From: Candidatus Cardinium hertigii
GTDB taxonomy: Bacteria > Bacteroidota > Bacteroidia > Cytophagales_A > Amoebophilaceae
Assembly (NCBI RefSeq): GCF_003788695.1
Contig: NZ_RARA01000021.1
Location: 17,509-26,264 of the forward strand
Length of the DNA stretch: 8,756 bases
Direction: 5' to 3'
Shown here in pieces: positions 6,272-8,756 of the stretch. The notes beneath the pieces were generated by a model. That model saw only the letters and a list, made by a program, of their open reading frames with translations. It had not been told where the DNA came from and made no database searches. The position numbers and the translations under genes were made by a program. Position 1 is the first letter of the stretch. Every line of letters begins with the position of its first letter.

Positions 6272-8372
6272 CAAGAAGATAATTTTTTACTACCTATTAT
6301 TTTTCATATACAGTTGTACCCATCAGAATCAAATGGTGTTGCCTAGACAACGCCCTTATCAAAATGCAAGGCCGTTAGCAAGTCGTAACATAGTTGCGCC
6401 AAATCAAAAGGTTTGCTGCTTATCACTTGAGGGAGGGTCAAATGTAAACGAAAAAATTCATAAAGGTTGGACCGTGCTGCATCTAGCTGCCAGATATGGT
6501 CACTCGATGTGTGTAAGGAGGCTACTTGTGCAAGGAGCAAGAGTAGACGCAATAGATGGTCAAGGTTGGACCGCGCTGCATCTAGCTGCCAGGTATGGTC
6601 ACTCGATGTGTGTAAAGGAGTTAATTGCGAGAGGAGCAAATATAAACGAAAAAACTAATGAAGGTTGGACCGCGCTGCATCTAGCTGCCTGTAATAGTCA
6701 ATTAGTGTGTGTAAAGGAGTTAATTGCGAGAGGAGCAAATATAAACGAAAAAACTAACGAAGGTTGGACCGCGCTGCATCTAGCTGTCTATAATAATAAT
6801 AATAGTCACTGGGCATGTGTAAAAAAGTTATGTGATAAAGGAGCAGATGTAAATATAAAAAATACAATCAAACAAGATACCACTGCGCTGCATCTAGCTG
6901 CCCATAAGGGTGATTTAGCATCTCTAAAAGAGTTACTTGAGTTCGGAGCATGCGTAGACGAAAAAACCAATCAAGGTGCGACTGCGTTGCATCTAGCTGC
7001 CCAAGAGGGCTACTGGGCGTGTATAGAGGAGCTACTTGCGAAAAAAGCAAATAGAAAAGAAAAAAACAATCAAGGTGACACTGCGCTGGATATTGCTATC
7101 CATAATAATCGCTGGGAGTGTGTAAGAGCGTTAAAACTACCCATACCAACTGAAACCTGGGAAGAGATTGTACAGTTCACGTCTAATGATGAAAAGAAAG
7201 ATCTTTTATGTGAGGTTAATAGACAATTTCAAGCTATTTCCAAAAAAGTAGTAAAGAGGAGAAAATATAATGAGAACCAGCCTTACATTATTGATGGCCG
7301 TAATGATGCACATTTTGAGGCAGGATGTGATTTTGTAATAAGATTTGGGATAAGACATGTTTGTTACCGTGGCCCTATGGATATTCGTCACATGCGTCCC
7401 CTAATAAACTTGGTGGGGCGGTTGAGGGATCAGGAAACACCATTAAGATCTCTTAAATTACTACATACAGATAAAACAAACGTGACTGCTCTTGGTTTAT
7501 CTAACTTAAGATTAAATAATAATGATTTAAATCTATTTTTATCGGTGCTCTCTGAGGATACCAGAGATAACTTAAGAAGGCTTAATTTATCTCATAATCA
7601 AATTACAACTGTTAATGTAGCGACCCTAAATCAGTTACAAAATCTTAATTTATCTCATAATCAACTTGCAATTGTTGATATAACGAACTTAAATCAGTTA
7701 AGATATCTTGATTTATCTCATAATCAACTTACAATTGTTGATATAACGAACTTAAATCAGTTAAGATATCTTGATTTATCTCATAATAAACTTACAGCTG
7801 TTGATGTAGCGAAGCTAAATCAGTTAATATATCTTCATTTATCTAATAATAAACTTACAGCTGTTAATGTAACGAACCTAAATCAGTTAATAAAGCTTAA
7901 TTTATCTAATAATAAACTTACAAATTTTGATGTAGCGAACCTAAATCAGTTAATAACGCTTAATTTATCTAATAATAAACTTACAAATTTTGATATAGCG
8001 AACCTAAATCCGAATCTAAATCAGTTAAGATATCTTAATTTATCTAATAATAAACTTACAAATTTTGATGTAGCGAACCTAAATCAGTTAGGAGAGCTTT
8101 ATTTATCTAATAATAAACTTACAACTGTTGTTGTAGTGAACCTAAATCAGTTAGAAAAGCTTTATATATCTAATAATCAACTTACAACTTTTGTTGTAGA
8201 GAATCTAAATCAGTTAAAATATCTTCATTTATCTAAGAATCAACTTACAACTTTTGATGCAACGAACCTAAATCTAAATCAGTTATGTACACTTGATTTA
8301 TCTAATAACCTTATCAAAAATAAAGAGGCAATAAAGACTTTATGCAGTAGAAATATTAAAATAGTTATTTAG
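6249..8372 (+). CDS. Ankyrin - F-box-like - LRR protein with lipoprotein-type signal (candidate effector)
   Basis: The 707-aa protein begins with a charged start (K9-K10), a hydrophobic core (11-20) and IYSC23, a lipobox-like site, so it is probably exported as a lipoprotein. Residues 59-70 look like the tail of a degenerate repeat, followed by seven ankyrin repeats (about 72-296) with the typical TALHLAA and ELL-x-x-GA motifs; the seventh is worn. At 297-336 an F-box-like segment reads LPIPTETWEEIV, then KKDLLCEVNRQF, keeping P300, E302, W304, I307, V323, R325 and F327 of the F-box pattern. A linker without recognisable repeats (about 337-395) leads to an irregular LRR cap and twelve LRRs (442-699), mostly 21 residues with consensus LxxLxLSxNxLTxxDxxxLNQ. 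In eukaryotes F-box proteins bind Skp1 and carry targets to SCF ubiquitin ligase, with LRR or ankyrin parts choosing the target. Function here is inferred. ATG 6249 or 6255 could be the start. Confidence 0.85.
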   Translation: MTMIHNAIKKIIFYYLLFFIYSCTHQNQMVLPRQRPYQNARPLASRNIVAPNQKVCCLSLEGGSNVNEKIHKGWTVLHLAARYGHSMCVRRLLVQGARVDAIDGQGWTALHLAARYGHSMCVKELIARGANINEKTNEGWTALHLAACNSQLVCVKELIARGANINEKTNEGWTALHLAVYNNNNSHWACVKKLCDKGADVNIKNTIKQDTTALHLAAHKGDLASLKELLEFGACVDEKTNQGATALHLAAQEGYWACIEELLAKKANRKEKNNQGDTALDIAIHNNRWECVRALKLPIPTETWEEIVQFTSNDEKKDLLCEVNRQFQAISKKVVKRRKYNENQPYIIDGRNDAHFEAGCDFVIRFGIRHVCYRGPMDIRHMRPLINLVGRLRDQETPLRSLKLLHTDKTNVTALGLSNLRLNNNDLNLFLSVLSEDTRDNLRRLNLSHNQITTVNVATLNQLQNLNLSHNQLAIVDITNLNQLRYLDLSHNQLTIVDITNLNQLRYLDLSHNKLTAVDVAKLNQLIYLHLSNNKLTAVNVTNLNQLIKLNLSNNKLTNFDVANLNQLITLNLSNNKLTNFDIANLNPNLNQLRYLNLSNNKLTNFDVANLNQLGELYLSNNKLTTVVVVNLNQLEKLYISNNQLTTFVVENLNQLKYLHLSKNQLTTFDATNLNLNQLCTLDLSNNLIKNKEAIKTLCSRNIKIVI
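6462..6826 (+). repeat. 99-bp tandem units coding for ankyrin repeats 1-4
   Basis: Ankyrin units begin near 6462, 6561, 6660 and 6759, 99 bp apart. Bases 6608-6687 and 6707-6786 are identical apart from one position (6659 against 6758). Units 1 and 2 are also nearly identical over their first half. Later ankyrin units (from about 6867) are much more diverged, so the front of the array was probably duplicated recently. Unit 4 carries a 9-bp insertion coding for extra Asn residues. Confidence 0.9.
7572..8282 (+). repeat. 63-bp tandem units coding for LRRs
   Basis: Eleven consecutive units begin at 7572, 7635, 7698, 7761, 7824, 7887, 7950, 8025, 8088, 8151 and 8214. All are 63 bp except those at 7950 (75 bp) and 8214 (69 bp), and a twelfth unit of variant form follows. 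Units share the block AACTTAAATCAGTTA and the ATCTAATAATAAACTTACA block. The units at 7635 and 7698 are identical over their last 50 or so bases apart from one position. The length variants arise from in-frame duplication of an AATCTAAAT-like motif. Confidence 0.9.
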
Positions 8373-8756
8373 TCCCAGCATGTAGGTATCTGTTCATCTT
8401 CGCAAGATTGAAAAATAGCGCAATAATGTAAGTTTATAAAAAATGCGCCTTGAAGAAAGCTGTGAGTAGAAAAGAAAGGCTGCAAGATGTTAGAAAATCA
8501 GCCTGTTTGAGCCTACTCTTCGTCTTTGAAAAGCTGGCTGCGCTTTAAAAGAAATAGTTTTTTTTAAAAGAAATAGTTTTTTTTAAAATGGATAAAATTA
8601 TTAATTATTAAATATTAGTAATATGCTATAATCTATAAAACATTGCTGCTAGGCCAGTGAAGGGATAATATAATTTCTGCCCCATTTTCGGTTACCTATG
8701 TTTTTTTTGATAGATTTGGGTAGCCAAACTTATTCAGTAGCAACGCATTTTTACGC
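8373..8756. other. Right-end region without a recognisable gene
   Basis: All six frames are interrupted and none resembles a known protein. A weak hairpin AAAGC...GCTTT lies at 8530-8546, a tandem repeat follows it, and a small hairpin TTTGG-GTAG-CCAAA lies near 8715-8728. The stretch could hold decayed mobile DNA or the promoter of a gene beyond the right edge, but I cannot show either. Confidence 0.45.
8544..8588 (+). repeat. 19-bp tandem repeat, just over two copies
   Basis: The unit TTTAAAAGAAATAGTTTTT starts at 8544 and again at 8563, and a partial third copy TTTAAAA starts at 8582. The long A and T tracts make it a likely product of replication slippage. It lies downstream of the large repeat protein. 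Confidence 0.8.

Noticed and set aside
6343..7391. Several short frames opposite to or out of phase with the ankyrin and F-box coding region
   Set aside because: Their internal repetition simply mirrors the 99-bp ankyrin DNA repeats; they are shadows.
7572..8282. Regularly spaced repeats that could suggest a CRISPR array
   Set aside because: The units are contiguous coding repeats without unique spacers, and they translate into in-frame LRRs.
1550..8639. The 14-mer CTATAATCTATAAA at 1550-1563 and 8626-8639
   Set aside because: It is almost pure A/T in an AT-rich window, flanks do not match, and one chance pair of this kind is expected to be common.

Overview
The window looks like a piece of a small, AT-rich genome of an intracellular Bacteroidetes symbiont, most likely of the Amoebophilaceae (Cardinium/Amoebophilus type). 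The reasons are: two promoters with the Bacteroidetes pattern TTTG-N19/20-TAnnTTTG, no clear Shine-Dalgarno sites, decayed insertion sequences packed beside conserved housekeeping genes, and one large protein built from eukaryote-like ankyrin, F-box-like and leucine-rich repeats. The lineage is inferred from these features, not from a database match.

Left edge (1-490): two transposase pieces on the minus strand. One is the N-terminal 89 codons of an IS1634-type (DUF4277) transposase running off the window. The other is a short decayed piece of an IS481-type DDE transposase.

Housekeeping block (513-4668): an extended-SDR nucleotide-sugar epimerase/dehydratase on the plus strand converges on typA (bipA, ribosome-associated GTPase) on the minus strand. 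typA has its own recognisable promoter and a leader of about 210 nt that begins with a perfect 8-bp stem-loop. Behind it on the minus strand lie murI (glutamate racemase, GTG start, unusual His in the first catalytic motif) and, 37 bp upstream of murI, a CAU-anticodon tRNA.

Accessory block (4669-8756): about 470 bp without a gene, with hairpins and a 14-bp direct repeat, leads to a Bacteroidetes-type promoter and a 222-aa predicted lipoprotein whose mature part resembles the Mth938/DUF498 (AAMDC) fold. A perfect 12-bp stem-loop follows it. Next comes a 707-aa protein with a lipoprotein-like signal, seven ankyrin repeats, an F-box-like segment and twelve 21-residue LRRs. This is a candidate host-directed effector or surface protein able to mimic an SCF ubiquitin-ligase adaptor. 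The last 384 bp hold no gene that I can support, only a short tandem repeat.

The two exported proteins in the accessory block are on the same strand but separated by 334 bp and a strong hairpin, so they are probably separate transcription units. The ANK/F-box/LRR protein is the most interesting item in the window. Its ankyrin and LRR coding DNA consists of near-identical tandem units, which suggests recent expansion by recombination.
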